From Quercus robur (Eukaryota; Streptophyta; Magnoliopsida; Fagales; Fagaceae): DNA of 64,000 nucleotides. How positions within the stretch are numbered: position 1 is the stretch's first letter; each line of letters starts with the position of its first letter. The notes under the pieces were generated by a model, which was not told where the DNA came from, searched no databases, and saw nothing but the letters and a program-made list of their open reading frames with translations. A program made the translations under genes and the position numbers. Where the stretch lies: the NCBI RefSeq assembly GCF_932294415.1, contig NC_065536.1, positions 50,034,354 through 50,098,353 of the forward strand. Direction: 5' to 3'. This document shows positions 34,841 through 46,702 of this stretch, piece by piece.

Positions 34841-35484
34841 TGAGGCAAAAGCTAACGTTCTTGATGAACTTGACGACCTTACTTGTGCATTCGTAAACGA
34901 CGGCACCATAAAGCTGACGGTTCCACTTCAAGGCCGACGGATGTGCCTCAAGATCGACGACACTTGCATAAGACGACTAGAATGCATCGACGAGATAAGA
35001 AGCTGACAAAAGGAAGCTGAAGGGAATAAATAAACCTTTGATGGATCTGACATGGCCTTGCTTGGCCTCCACGCATGAGTATATAAGGAAACATCGTGCG
35101 CTCGACGACTAACCTTAATCGAGGGAATCCCAATAAGGAAAGGATCCTGCAGGATACACGCATTAATGAAGATCTTCCCTACAAAGAAAAGCCCTCTATG
35201 CCAAGAAACGAATGTCAACCCTACCTACTATGCATAACTTACCCCAGCTCTGGCATTCTAGAGTTGTGAAAGTTCTCTAACTTGACCTTCAGAGAATATT
35301 TGGCTGGTACCACACTGGTACTCTCTACAAGGTCTTCTTTGTTTTTGTTTTGCAGGTGTTGTCTCGAGCACATGAGGACCGTGTAGCTTACTGATGATTT
35401 TTTGACATCATCAATTGGCACCATCTGTAGGGAACGTGAGAAGGATTTGTAAGCCATACTATCTCTTCCCGGACAAAGAGTCGC

Positions 35485-36430
35485 ATGGTACTTACTCGCT
35501 CGATGGCAACCACCAACAGTGCTCAAGGAGATGAACCACATACCACTACCCTCGAGAGGCAAGTTCAAACTCTCGCTGCTGTCGTAGAACGCCTCACCAA
35601 GCAAAACCATGATCTAGAGGAGCAACTACGACAAAAGAACACAAGACTTAACACTCAAGAGGAGGACCAAGAAGGCACTAACTCTGAGAGAAAGGACCAA
35701 GAAGGGTCAAAAGGTAGCAATGCCCCAAGCAAACTAGAGCGACAGGACACAAGTCATCCATCTGCCGCAGAGACAGCTCTACCTTACATTGTCGCGGAGA
35801 TGCAGATGATGAAGGAACGTATGGACTTCATGATGAACACCCTCAGAGGACGAGTGTCTAGCGACCTCGACAAGTTAGTTCATCGGACAGATTCACCCTT
35901 CACGGCATTCGTCACTTCATTCCCCCTTCTGCCGAAGTTTCGTATACCGTAGGTAAAGGCCTACGATGGATCTAAGGATCCCCTAGATCATCTAGAGTCT
36001 TTCAAAACCCTAATGCACTTGCAAGGCGTGACAGACAAGATCATGTGACGAGCCTTCCCAACCACACTGAAGGGTCTGACAAGGGTGTGGTTCAGCAGGC
36101 TGACTCCAAACTCCATTAGCACCTTCAAAGAGTTGAGTGCACAGTTCGCTTCACACTTTATCAAGGGGCACAGTTATAAGAAGTCCACTACATGCCTGAT
36201 GAACATCAAACAACGAGAGGATGAAATGCTGAGATCTTACATCACCCACTTTAACAAGGAGGCCCTCTCAATTGATGAAGCAGATGACAAGATACTCGTG
36301 GCTGCACTTACCAATCGATTACGGAAGGGTAAGTTCCTGTTCTCCTTATACAAAAATGACCCAAAAACTATGTCAAATGTATTTTATAGGGCTATTAAGT
36401 ACATGAATGTGGAGGATGCGCTACTGGCCT
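35485..36430 (+). pseudogene. Gypsy gag (plus-strand element)
   Basis: The frame begins MVLTRSMATTNSAQGDEP and includes a coiled-coil (TLERQVQTLAAVVERLTKQN) and the linker ETALPYIVAEMQMMKERMDF. After an in-frame TAG at 35,950 the gag domain continues: KAYDGSKDPLDHLESFKTLM, then WFSRLTPNSISTFKELSAQF and KILVAALTNRLRKGKF. A TGA at about 36,046 and a stop at about 36,430 break it. A zinc-knuckle remnant (CRFHCDHSHDTSNC) lies at about 36,665-36,705. Confidence 0.85.
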
Positions 36431-36847
36431 AAGAAGAGGGAAAGACAAGAAGATGCACGATAAGATAAGGGATGGAAGATGGCTAGGACGGGAGACCAAC
36501 AAGAGGACAAACGTTCCAAGCCCCCCACGGGAAGGTTTGCAAGCTTCACCCCACTTAATGCCCCTATCGACTAGGTTTTAATGCAAATCAAGGATGAAGG
36601 AGCGTTGACATTTCCCGGCAAGCTAAAGGGAGACCCCTGTAAGAGGTCCAGAGAGAAGTACTGCCGCTTTCACTGTGATCACAGCCATGACACATCTAAC
36701 TGCTACAACTTGAAGCAAAACTTAGAAGCTCTTATCAGACAAGGAAACTTGTAGAGGTTCGCCAGCAAGGAAAGAACATACCCACCACAAGAGTGGGTTG
36801 CCCGATGGGAGAACGAGTATCCCAGGCCACCTGTAGGAGACATAAGA

Positions 36848-37321
36848 ATGATTGTGGGAGGCACAGTGGCCTCTGGCTCGTCAAAAAAGGCCTATAAGAC
36901 TTACCTCAAGATGGTTCAAAATGTCCAGCTGACGAGCTTTGTACCAAAGATGGCATGGATCGATAACCCCATCATTGAATTCTCAGAGGAAGATGCTAGA
37001 CGTCTCCACCATCTGTATGACAATGTACTCGTCGTTAGCATACGGGTAGGAGACTACAACACACACCAGGTCCTGGTTGACAACGAAAACTCTGCTAACA
37101 TCCTTTACTACCCGGTGTTCCAGCAAATTAGGATTGATAGAGAACGGCTGATTTCGATCAATGCCCCGCTTGTTGGTTTCCCAGGGACTAAAGTTAAAGT
37201 ATATCCCCTCAGGGCAGTCACGTTACCCGTAACGGTTGGTGATTACTCTCAGCAGATCACTAAGGATGTCACATTTCTTGTTATCGATTGCTCATTTGCC
37301 TACAATGCCATCCTCAGATGA
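36848..37321 (+). pseudogene. Gypsy protease region (plus-strand element)
   Basis: The frame has IVGGTVASGSSKKAYKTYL and the active-site stretch VLVDNENSANILYYPVFQQ, where D-N-G is expected. Here Glu replaces the glycine. It ends at a TGA after AYNAILR. Confidence 0.75.
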
Positions 37322-37366
37322 ACTACCCTCAACTCGTGGAAGGCCATAACTCCAAACTACCACCTG

Positions 37367-38728
37367 ATGATCAAATTCCCCACCAAGTACGAAGTAGGAG
37401 AAGTATGTGGAGACCAAGTGGCTGCACGTGAATACTACATAGCAATGTTGGAAATGGACAATCATCTACAAACAATGAACATAGAAGAGCAGCGGACGGT
37501 AGCAGAGCCCGTTGAAAGATTGGAGGAGATACCCCTCGATAACTCTAGGCCCGAGCGAATGACCAGGATCAGCATTCTCACCAATCCGTCAGTCCGTCAA
37601 GAACTCACGTCATTCCTAAGAGAGAACCAGGACGTCTTTGCTTGGAGTCATGAAGACAAGCCTAGGATCAACCTTTCAGTCATGGTGCACAGGTTGAATG
37701 TGTTGCCTACTTTTCCCCCTTTCCGTCAAAAGAAGCGAGTATTCGCCCAAGAATGAGACCAAGCCATAGTGGAGGAAGTCCGCAAGTTGTAAGATGTAGA
37801 TTTCATTAGAGAAGTTTACTATCCCGATTGGCTGGCCAACATAGTAATGGTCAGGAAGTGAAGGATATGAGTCTTTATGGACCTAAACAAGGCGTGCCCC
37901 AACGATAGCTATCCTCTCCCACAGGTTGACGTCTTAGTAAACTCTATAGCCCGACACTAGTTGCTGAGTTTTATGGATGCTTTTTTGGCTACAACCGGAT
38001 AAAACTGGACGAAGCTGATCAGGAGAAGACTTCGTTTGTCACCAACCAAGGCCTTTTTTGCTACAAAGTAATGCTGTTCGGCCTTAAGAATGTGGGTGCA
38101 ATGTATCAGAGGCTCATGAATAAGATGTTTGCCCATCAGATCAAAAGAAATATCCAAGTCTACGTTGATGACATTCTTGTGAAAAGCGGAAGAGAGGATG
38201 ACCATTTGGACGATCTCAAGGAAACCTTCAACACCCTACGCTCTTATAACATGAAATTCAATCTGAGCAAGTGCGCGTTTGGGGTGGCGGCTGGAAAGTT
38301 CCTAAGATTTATGGTGTCTCAGAGAGGTATCGAAGTCAACCCAGACAAGATCTGGGCCATAGTGGAGATGGCACCACCAAGGAGCGTGAAAGAAGTCCAA
38401 AGCCTTAACAGCAAGGTAGTTGCGCTGAATAGATTCATGTTAAGGGCAATGGACAAGTGCCTATCTTTCTTCTACATGCTGAAGAAGTCTTTCGAGTGGA
38501 CACTTGAGTGTCAACGAGCATTCAAGTATTTGAAAGCCTACCTTTCTTCCCCACCGTTGCTAAGTCCCTCCAAACCAGGGGAAGACCTGTTCCTCTACTT
38601 GGCTATATCCCCAGCTGCTGTTAGTGCGGCCATTGTCCAAGAAGAAGACAAGGTGCAGTAGCCCGTGTACTACACCAGCCAGGCACTTCATGGTGCAGAG
38701 GAGAGGTACCTACCGATGGAGAAGCTCA
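37367..38728 (+). pseudogene. Gypsy reverse transcriptase/RNase H (plus-strand element), truncated
   Basis: After a leading frame (37,367-37,756) several stops occur through 37,950. The main frame 38,071-38,661 has MLFGLKNVGAMYQRLMNKMF, an intact VYVDDILV box, LNLSKCAFGV-like residues and the RNase H start (LFLYLAISPAAVSAAIVQEE). The match ends at EERYLPMEKLM, exactly at the Copia LTR. Confidence 0.85.
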
Positions 38729-40077
38729 TGATAGGCCAAGAATGTATTGACCCCTTGTGATGAATTTAACCAATTAATTAGCCAAGTTAACTAATTAATT
38801 CAATTACATGCAATAAGCGTAGTAGCATAAACAAATCACCAACTAAGTTAATATGCAACGGAAAATAAATTTGACGCGGGTGATTTGTTTACGAATAGGA
38901 AAAACCACCGAGGCAAAACCCCACCGGGTGAATTTAAGGTCACCACTCCCGAGAATCCACTATTATCACAACAAGCAGTTACAAGTAAAGAAATCCCAGT
39001 ACCTTATACCAACCTAATACCCAATTGGACTTGTTTTGTAGTGACAATCTCTCATTTTATTGCAAGGCTCCCAGTACGTGACTAACCAATTGCACGGATC
39101 CCAGTACGCAACTTAATCACCAACTTGAAAAAGATGTTAGCTGCAAAGTTCTTCAGCTCATCACAAGATAAAGATCAAGAAGCTCCTTGGTCACAAAACC
39201 CTACGATATACAAACACAACAGCTTCTTCAAGAGAAAGATGAACTAGGAAAAATTTTGTCTCCTGTCACAATTTGCACGAACAAAACTTTGTTTTACACT
39301 TACGCAACCTTTGACGGCCCTTAAAATAATCCTTATATATGTTTATGGTTGTGAGAAAAGAAAGCCCAAACACATATTCACGGATTGGATGAAAATCAGA
39401 GCTAAAAGTCTGTTTTTCATAAACCTCAATAGATAGCTTATCTGTCGAGCTGGCTGTCGAGCATCGGGCTTCAGCAACTTTGGAATCTCGATAAATACTA
39501 GCTGTCGAGCTAGTTGTTTAGTTTTAAAATCCAGCACTTGGTCACTTGTTTTTTGCAGAAACTTGCATGGTTTTAATGTTTATTCTTGAAACCTTGTTCC
39601 TTGAAGTATTAAACACATTCTAAATCTACCCAATTACAAGTAAAGTGCAAAACAAACAAATGAACATATGAGAGAAGTCATAAATCACTCAACTCATATT
39701 CACTTGTTGAATACAATAAAATCTATCCTAACACAAACTCTTGAAAAACTTTACAAGAAGAGAGTTTATGGCAAGAAAACTTTAACAACCTGTATTTCTA
39801 AAACACTTTAAACAAAACTCATCACAGCATCTTAGTGTGAAATAGAAATAAAAGATTGCATACAAGATATAAGATGTGCATAAAGAGAGAAAAGAAACAA
39901 CACATGAAAAGATAGGTGAATAGTATACATCAATAGATATAAACCAAATATAAATACAATGTATGTTACATGGTCAGAAGACCAATATACATGAGGTAAA
40001 TGTAAAAGAAAAGAAAAAGAAAAAAGGTAAGATCCCCACTACATCCCTCAAAAAAAATATGGACCCTCCCTCTAACA
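38729..40077 (-). repeat. 3' LTR of the pol-deleted Copia
   Basis: The left end TGATAGGCC is firm, because it is shared with 44,051. The right end is placed at CTCTAACA (40,077) because the next bases on the minus strand are purine-rich (AGGGGGAGAGTTAGC). A minus-strand TATA (ACATATATAAGG) lies at about 39,335. The word TCGAG/CTCGA recurs at 39,430-39,520 just upstream of it. Confidence 0.6.
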
Positions 40078-40172
40078 AAAATCTCCTATGCTAACTCTCC
40101 CCCTATGTATATGACCACTCTCAAATCAAAACTACTCTCCCTTTATGTCACGAGTGACAAAGGGTAAGTACA

Positions 40173-41174
40173 TCAAGTAGACATCTCCTCATCACTGGGT
40201 GAGCTAGAATCATCACTGTGTGTGTCAAGGCGAGCATCCATGTGCACAAGCTGTGCCATGATGGCCTCAAGTGTCACTCCACCCACTGAAGAAGAAGGAG
40301 CGAAGGTGGATGGAGCTGCAGGGTTGGAAGAGCTGCCGTCTCAGTCTGCATCAGCCTTAGGTGAAGCTGAGCATCACTTTGTCTAATAGTAGCTGTGTCA
40401 ATGGCATCCACAACGAAGAAGTGATCGGACGGAGGAAAGGAGACAAAAAAATGGCGAAGAATCCTCATGATAGCCAAAGGAAAATTGAGCTTATCATAGG
40501 TCATCGTATCTCTATAGACATCTATAAGGAATAGGATGAAGTGAGAAGGGAAGTTGATAGAAAGATCCTCAATGAGGGATAACAAAAATCGAGCACGTGG
40601 CTCTGTGATAGTGTCATAATGAGACAAAGGATGGAGAACAACTGTCATCACTATGTTAAGGTATCTCGGATTGGGTGTTTTGATGATCACCCTATGAAGA
40701 TGGTCTCTCACAGAATAGAGACATGAGTTCGTCTTTGGACATAGTCCTCAAACGATCGCAACTAGGGTAGTCAAGATGTGCTACCCTAGGAACGTGTAGT
40801 ACCTTGGATACAATCTCCAGAGTAACTACAATGCGCGTACCCCGAACGCGAGAGAAGAAATGAGATATAAAAGTATCAAATCATTGCATATTGGAGTAAA
40901 ACTTTTGTATGATCACGGAGGGACAAGTGACCGGGACCTCACACAATGACTCCTAACCCCTAATGTAGATGACAGTGGGTAGGTCAGTATCAGAAAAATC
41001 CGATAAGATGACTTGGCATTTTGAATGAATGCCTCATCGAGAAAAGTTCTCCAAAAAGTCCTTTCGAGCTTTATTATCACGGAACCGTATGTGAGAAGGA
41101 GTGGGGTCAAAAGAAGAAGATGCCCCGGAATGAAGAGGGTTCTGGGACAGGGTGGATTTTCATTTAGGTGCCAT
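40173..41174 (-). pseudogene. Accessory ORF (plant transposon-protein type), decayed
   Basis: Minus-strand ATG at 41,174 gives MAPK then a stop. Beyond it, similarity continues as HSGASSS, DPTPSHIRFRDNKARKDF, VPVTCPSVIIQKFYSN, then (shifted frame) LNIVMTVVLHPLSHYDTITE and RARFLLSLIEDLSINFPSHF, then (original frame) GGVTLEAIMAQL and an acidic end, stop at 40,173. Start and end are in one phase (1,002 nt), with compensating shifts and stops between. The FYSN and FLLSLIEDLS features recall the domain of the ORF at 6546-7571. It runs with gag. Confidence 0.7.
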
Positions 41175-41185
41175 AATGCAACTAA

Positions 41186-41579
41186 CTAAAAGAAAGAGAG
41201 AGAGGGAGAAAGAGACACACACAAAAAAACACCAAACAAATCAATATATAGGAATATAAAGAAATGAAGGTACATATACATGAAAATGCATGAACACGTG
41301 ACATGTAAACTTAAAAACATCATGGGCTCAGGCCAATCCAAACCTAACAGCACACAACAAATCAATAAATATAGCACACATCTATAATGCATCAAAATAT
41401 AGTTATAATGCAAGTGTGATGCAATGCATGATATTATTGGATTATATAAACATAACCCAACCCAAAAATTTCACCAAAACTTTATCAATTTCGAAAAACC
41501 CCAAAAGTTTTCAAAAAATCCCAAAATCTAGGTCAGAATGCATGAAATGTATGATTAAAGGCTAGAAAAGAGATCATAC
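41186..41579 (-). other. Predicted leader intron of the second accessory gene
   Basis: Minus-strand donor CTCATAG/GTATGATC (exon ends 41,580) and acceptor TTTCTTTTAG (exon resumes 41,185), preceded by a strong pyrimidine tract. The ATG follows after 11 nt. Length 394 bp. Splicing is inferred. Confidence 0.55.
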
Positions 41580-41990
41580 CTATGAGAAATGCAATGAAAA
41601 GACCAAAGAATAAGTAGGGAAGATGAAGAGGTTGAGTGAGAAGAGTTTGGGAGAGAGAAAAGTGATTTTCTGTCGAGAGAGATTGGGGAGAACTGAGAGA
41701 AAATCGTGCGGATCCAATATATAAAAAAACATAATTCTCGATAGATTAAGAGGTGTCGAGAGGTATCGAGGATTAAAAACATGTGTATTATCTGTCGAAG
41801 AGCTATCCAGAATCTGTCAAGAAGTGTCCACAACTAAAGGATCTCGATGGATCAAGGTAGCTATCGAGAAGCTATTGAGCATCCAGAAAGTTTTTTGATG
41901 GATCATGCAGCTATCGAGAATGCGATAAAAAGCAGCTGAAGGGTCTCGACAGATAGCCTAGCTATCGAGAGGTATCGAGAAGCTATCGAG
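41580..41990 (-). promoter_or_regulatory. Candidate internal promoter: TATCGAGA motif array, TATA box, leader
   Basis: Plus 41,730-41,990 holds many copies of CTATCGAG, TATCGAGA and TGTCGA. On the minus strand a TATA (TTTTATATATTGG) follows at 41,715-41,725, then a pyrimidine-rich leader (TTCTCTCAG, CTCTCTCGAC) to the donor at 41,580. The same motif family occurs in this element's LTR upstream of its TATA. The layout equals that at 8072-8490. Confidence 0.55.
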
Positions 41991-43090
41991 ATTACTTAAA
42001 AACAGTTTTTCAAAAAAGAGAAAAACACAGACATGAATGCAATCAAACATGCTACTCAACCAAGAATCCAATCAACATATTAAACTCTCAAAATCATCTC
42101 TCAACAAGAAAAATGTCAAGCACATAGATCATAAACACACACACACACACAATAGGTCTAACCAATTTTATATTTCAAAAACAAGTTAAGACAGTTTAGT
42201 GAGAATACATTAACACATGTATTATTTGTGATGGTCAAATCACATCGTACTTGCACATGTATCGAAGAGTAGCAAAGAATATTGCGTGTTGTATGTGAAA
42301 AACATCGCAAGGTTGCATAGATGTCTACATGTTATGACAATTTGAGATATAAGAAAATCATTTTAACTCACACACAATCATAACTGTTTGATAGGGACTA
42401 TCACATTCGAGGTACATCCTATAACTCCCACATCTCCTAGAATACACGCTTGCAATCATATATAAAGCATATTTATTCTTTTTGCTTTTATTTTTCTTTG
42501 CATATTTTTCTTTTAAGCAAACCATGCATGGGCATATAAGAGATAAAAAAGAAATATCCAATTATGTTAAGCTTTTGACATTGCACTTTTGCTATGCCGA
42601 AGTATACAGATGTCATTTCATGATTGGCAGGTAACAATGATGAGATGGTTATTTATGTCTTTCTCTTAGAATTTTCTAGTCCTTCTCGTCAAAAAAAGTG
42701 ATACGAATGTTAAGTACAAGAGATTACTTAATCTTACTCATCACAAACACGAGCCATAAAGCTCACTTGCTTAGTTGTGCATAGAGATACTCATCTAAGC
42801 TACAAAAGATACAAAGTTTAGAAAACTTTGTTTCAATGGCTATCCAAGGTACACAAGTACCAATATACACAAACACATAGTGTTTTTGTATTTCTTTTTA
42901 TTTTTCAATTTTTTATGAAAAAAATAAAGCAAAAACTGAAAACAAACAAACAAAAACATGTTAAAAAAAAAAAAAAACAAAGTATAAAACAAGATGCATA
43001 TGCATGAAAGCATGATTCCAAAAAGATAAGAAAACAAGCAAGAGAGTCCTACTTTAGATAGAAAGAATTAAAGCAGAGGACAAACAAAAA
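41991..43090. other. Non-coding part of the pol-deleted Copia
   Basis: This lies between the gag remnant and the promoter-like array. It has a CA microsatellite (about 42,137-42,151) and A/T-rich text. No RT, integrase or protease motif is visible. Confidence 0.6.
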
Positions 43091-43095
43091 GACAA

Positions 43096-43993
43096 TTAAG
43101 TCTTAGGATCCTTTATCACCCACACAACAGTCTTTGGCCGTGAAGATAAAAAGAAACGTGTCCTAATATGACTACTAAAGGACATAGAGGAATTAGAATT
43201 CCCCTGAAATTGAGTTAAAAAGCTCAAAGCTTTTAATAACTCACCAAGAATAGGTACAAAGCCTTTAGACAAAGGATGAGACCTATTGGACACTCGCTTA
43301 TGAGGAAACAACTTGAAACAATTAGGACAAGTGTGACCAGAAACACCACAATGGTGACAAAGATGAGTAGTTTTTGAACTACTATGCTTCCTAGAAGGAG
43401 GTCTAACCTTAGAGGTTGACAAAGATCTCAATTTAGGACAATTTGGCCTAATATGACCAACAATATGACAATGATGACAGTGGGGACAAATTCAGAATTT
43501 TTATTCTTCCTAGGAGGAGTTTTAGACATAGGTTTAGAAACTTCAGCGTTAACATCAGAATTTTTACCTTTATCTATCCTAGCAATATTAGCCTTCAACT
43601 CTTCATTATTCCTTTTAAATGGAGGAATATAAAAATCTTTTTTTTTTTTTTTTAGTTAGGCTCAACAAGAAGTTTGGCACTAGTTAATTTTTCAATTTCA
43701 GTTTTAAATTCAACTAATTGCTCTTCCAAACTCTTAATTTTGTCCATTTGAGATGAAATTTGAATTTTAAAATTCTCATTCAAATTATTGGTTTCATCCA
43801 ATTTTATAATCAAATCATCTTTTTCAAGCTTGACCCTTTTCAATTTAGCTTTTAATTTTGTAGAACTTTTAAAAGATCTCATACAAAAATTATAAAGCTT
43901 ACAATAGGCATCTTGAATATCATCATCATCATCATTTAACATAAGATCATGCAAATCAAAACAATCAAGAGTTTCCATGACAACAGGGGTCAA
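43096..43993 (-). pseudogene. Copia gag C-terminal region with two zinc knuckles
   Basis: Frame 43,993-43,652 encodes an acidic start (LMLNDDDDDIQDAYCKLY) and a coiled-coil rich in Lys/Glu/Leu. After a poly(T) run and a shift, a second frame has two CCHC knuckles, CHHCHIVGHIRPNC (about 43,500-43,460) and CHHCGVSGHTCPNC (about 43,360-43,320). It ends VVWVIKDPKT with a stop at 43,096. The capsid half is missing, and no pol follows. Confidence 0.75.
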
Positions 43994-44037
43994 TGGATTT
44001 TACACAATAGAGATTAACCCTAATCAGAGTGTGTCTA

Positions 44038-44048
44038 CTCTGATACCA
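44038..44048 (-). other. Primer-binding site of the pol-deleted Copia
   Basis: The minus strand reads TGGTATCAGAG two bases from the LTR end, as in the Copia at 13,132-13,143. Confidence 0.85.
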
Positions 44049-44227
44049 CTTGATAGGCCAAGAATGTATTAACCCCTTATGACGAATTAATCAATTAATT
44101 AGTCAAGTTAATTAATTAATTCAATTACATGCAATAAGCATGGTAGCACAAAAAAATCACCAACTAAGTTAATATGCAGCGGAAAATAAATTTGACACAA
44201 GTGATTTGTTTACGAATGGGGAAAAAC

Positions 44228-44671
44228 ATGAAGTTCACGTTCTGGGAAAGAAGAAATGTTCTTATGAAAAAAAAAACTAAAAAATTTAATTTAATTTAAT
44301 TATTTTAATGTTTATTTTTAAAATATTTTGAATTTTTCGATTTGGCTATTTGTTTTAATTTTTTATTAATTTAAATCTGGTGTGGCATTTAAAAAATACC
44401 AAATAATTTTTTTAATAATATTTTAATGGTTACGTCAGTGCCATATTAACTAGCAGGGCATTCTGTCTGCCATGTAAAAAATTTCTATTAGTAGGTTGAC
44501 AGCAAGGATTAAAATAAAATCAATTTTATTTTTTTAAAAACTATATTAGTAGCAAAATCAATTTATGGACCAAAATAAAATTGGTCTAAAATATAGAGAC
44601 TAAAAGTACATTTTCGGACCAAGTTTTAAGTTAGCTTTAGAATTCTGCCGTTTATCCTAAAAAAAAAAAAA
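44228..44671. other. Gene-free A/T-rich sequence
   Basis: The Copia LTR similarity stops at about 44,227 and unrelated A/T-rich sequence follows. No gene or clear repeat. Confidence 0.6.
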
Positions 44672-45002
44672 AAGTTAGCTTTAGAATTATTGTCGTCCAC
44701 TGGTTGGATTTTCTATTACAATTTCGGCTTGACCAAGTCTCCCTTACGTGTTTCTAAATAATAATAAAAAACTTATTTATATTACCAATAATTATATTTG
44801 TGTCTATAGCATTTTATAGATACTATTATTTTATAAAAAAAAACCTCCCTTTACTAACTACTGTCAACGTAATTTAGAAGTTGTGATTTTTCGTGTCTCC
44901 AGTGCCGACAGATTAAATAAAGGCTCCAAGCTCAAATTAAAGTATAGTCTTCTTGGTGAAATTTTTTTTCAAATATAATCTTGGTGAAAGTGTTACATTG
45001 TT

Positions 45003-45039
<37 letters not shown>

Positions 45040-46664
45040 CCACTACCTTTTTTTTTCTGAAAATATCTTTATCGTTGAGATCAAATTAATTTTCTCAAAA
45101 AACACAAATCAGAGAAGAAAAAAAAAAGGAATTTTAAGTTTTTAACAAATATTTGTGAATATATTGTGAAAATGTTATGAATATAGCCTTTCTCCACAAG
45201 ACAATCCTCATAAAAGGTAGGTCATAAATTCAAATTAAAAAATAAACCATTTTTATTTATGAAGTAAAAAAATTAAGACAAAAATGCAAAACTAACCGTC
45301 TAACTTTTTCCTTTTTTTCATTTCAGTTCTCTAACTTTCAGTTTTGTCAATTTAGTCCTCTAACTTTCAATTTTTATCAATGCAGGACTCCATTACAAAT
45401 CAGTTAGTGGCTGTCGTTAGAACTCCTAAAACGACGCCATTTTGCATTTTTTTTTTAATTCGGAATTAAAAGGAAAAAAAAAATCTGGAGAAAAAAAAAA
45501 AACATTAAGGGGAACGACCCTTCCCCAGTCGTTCCCCTTCCCCTAAAATCAAAACAGATCAAAGAAAAATCTAGCACAAAACCCAGAAAGAAATCAAAAC
45601 CAAAATGCAAAAAACATTAAAATCAAGAAACTAAGGCAAACCCATATGAATTTATGGTCATAACATAACTCGGTCACTTATCTTTGAAGATGAATGTACG
45701 AAGCATACTATTCATTTGAATCTTGCTCCAAAGCTCTCTTGCACAGATAAGCCCTTCTCTCTTGCATGGAGGACAATGGTGGGTGATGGTTTGGGTTTTT
45801 GACATTGCTCTCTCTGTCTTGCAAAGATCGGTGGATATGACCACCATTGCATGATATCGTTCATCTGGGTTTGCCAACATTTGACCGAGCTCCTTCTCCT
45901 CCCACCATAAATTCATATGGCTTTGCCTTAGTTTCTTGATTTTAATGTTTTTTGCATTTTGGTTTTGATTTCTTTTTGGGTTTTGTGCTAGATTTTTCTC
46001 TGATTTTTTTTGATATTGTCGTTCCCCTTAATTTTTTTTTTTTTTTTCAGATTTTTCTTATTTTCTTTTAATTTCGAATTAAAAAAAATTGCAAAACTGC
46101 AGCGTTTCAGGAGTTTTAACGGCAGCCACTAACTGAGTTGTAACGGAGTCTTGCGTTGATAAAAATTAAAAGTTAAAGAACTGAATTGACAAAACTAAAA
46201 ATTAGAAGACCGAAATAAAAAAATGTGAAAGTTAAAAGGTCAGTTGCATTTTTGCCAAAAATTAAAATTATAACCACCATACCAACTTTCCAATTTACCT
46301 TTTTACTTTTTCGTCAAAACAAAAGTTAGCTTTAGAATTATTGTTGTCCACTGGTTGGATTTTCTATTACAATTTCGGCTTAACCTAGTCTCCCTTACGT
46401 GTTTCTAAATAATAATAAAACACTTATTTATATTACCAATAATTATATTTGTGTCTATAGCATTTTATATATACTATTATTTTATTAAAAAAAAAAAAAA
46501 AAAAAAACTCCCTTTACTAACTACTGTCAACGTAATTTAGAAGTTGTGATTTTTCGTGTCTCCATTGCCGACAGATTAAATAAGGGCTCCAAGCTCAAAT
46601 TAAAGTATAGTCTTCTTGATGAATTTTTTTCTTTTCAAATATAATCTTGGTGAAATTGTAACAT

Positions 46665-46702
<38 letters not shown>

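Larger units (their letters stand above)
34840..38728 (+). mobile_element. Gypsy-type element, plus strand, 3' part lost
   Basis: A 5' LTR remnant ends at 35,413 (GACATCATCA) and has a TATA (GAGTATATAAGG) at about 35,080. The primer-binding site TGGCACCATCTGTAGGG starts at 35,416. Gag, protease and reverse transcriptase/RNase H follow to 38,728, where a Copia LTR begins abruptly. Integrase and the 3' LTR are absent. The left limit of the LTR is not certain; inverted TGATG starts occur at 34,784 and 34,863. Confidence 0.75.
38729..44227 (-). mobile_element. Copia-type element, pol-deleted, with accessory ORF
   Basis: The left LTR starts TGATAGGCC at 38,729. A second copy starts at 44,051 but breaks off near 44,227, so the 5' LTR (minus sense) is truncated and no target duplication can be read. 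The primer site lies at 44,048-44,038. Gag C-terminal parts (43,993-43,096) are present, while protease, integrase, RT and RNase H are absent. An accessory ORF (41,174-40,173) precedes the 3' LTR. It entered the Gypsy pol at 38,728. Confidence 0.82.
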
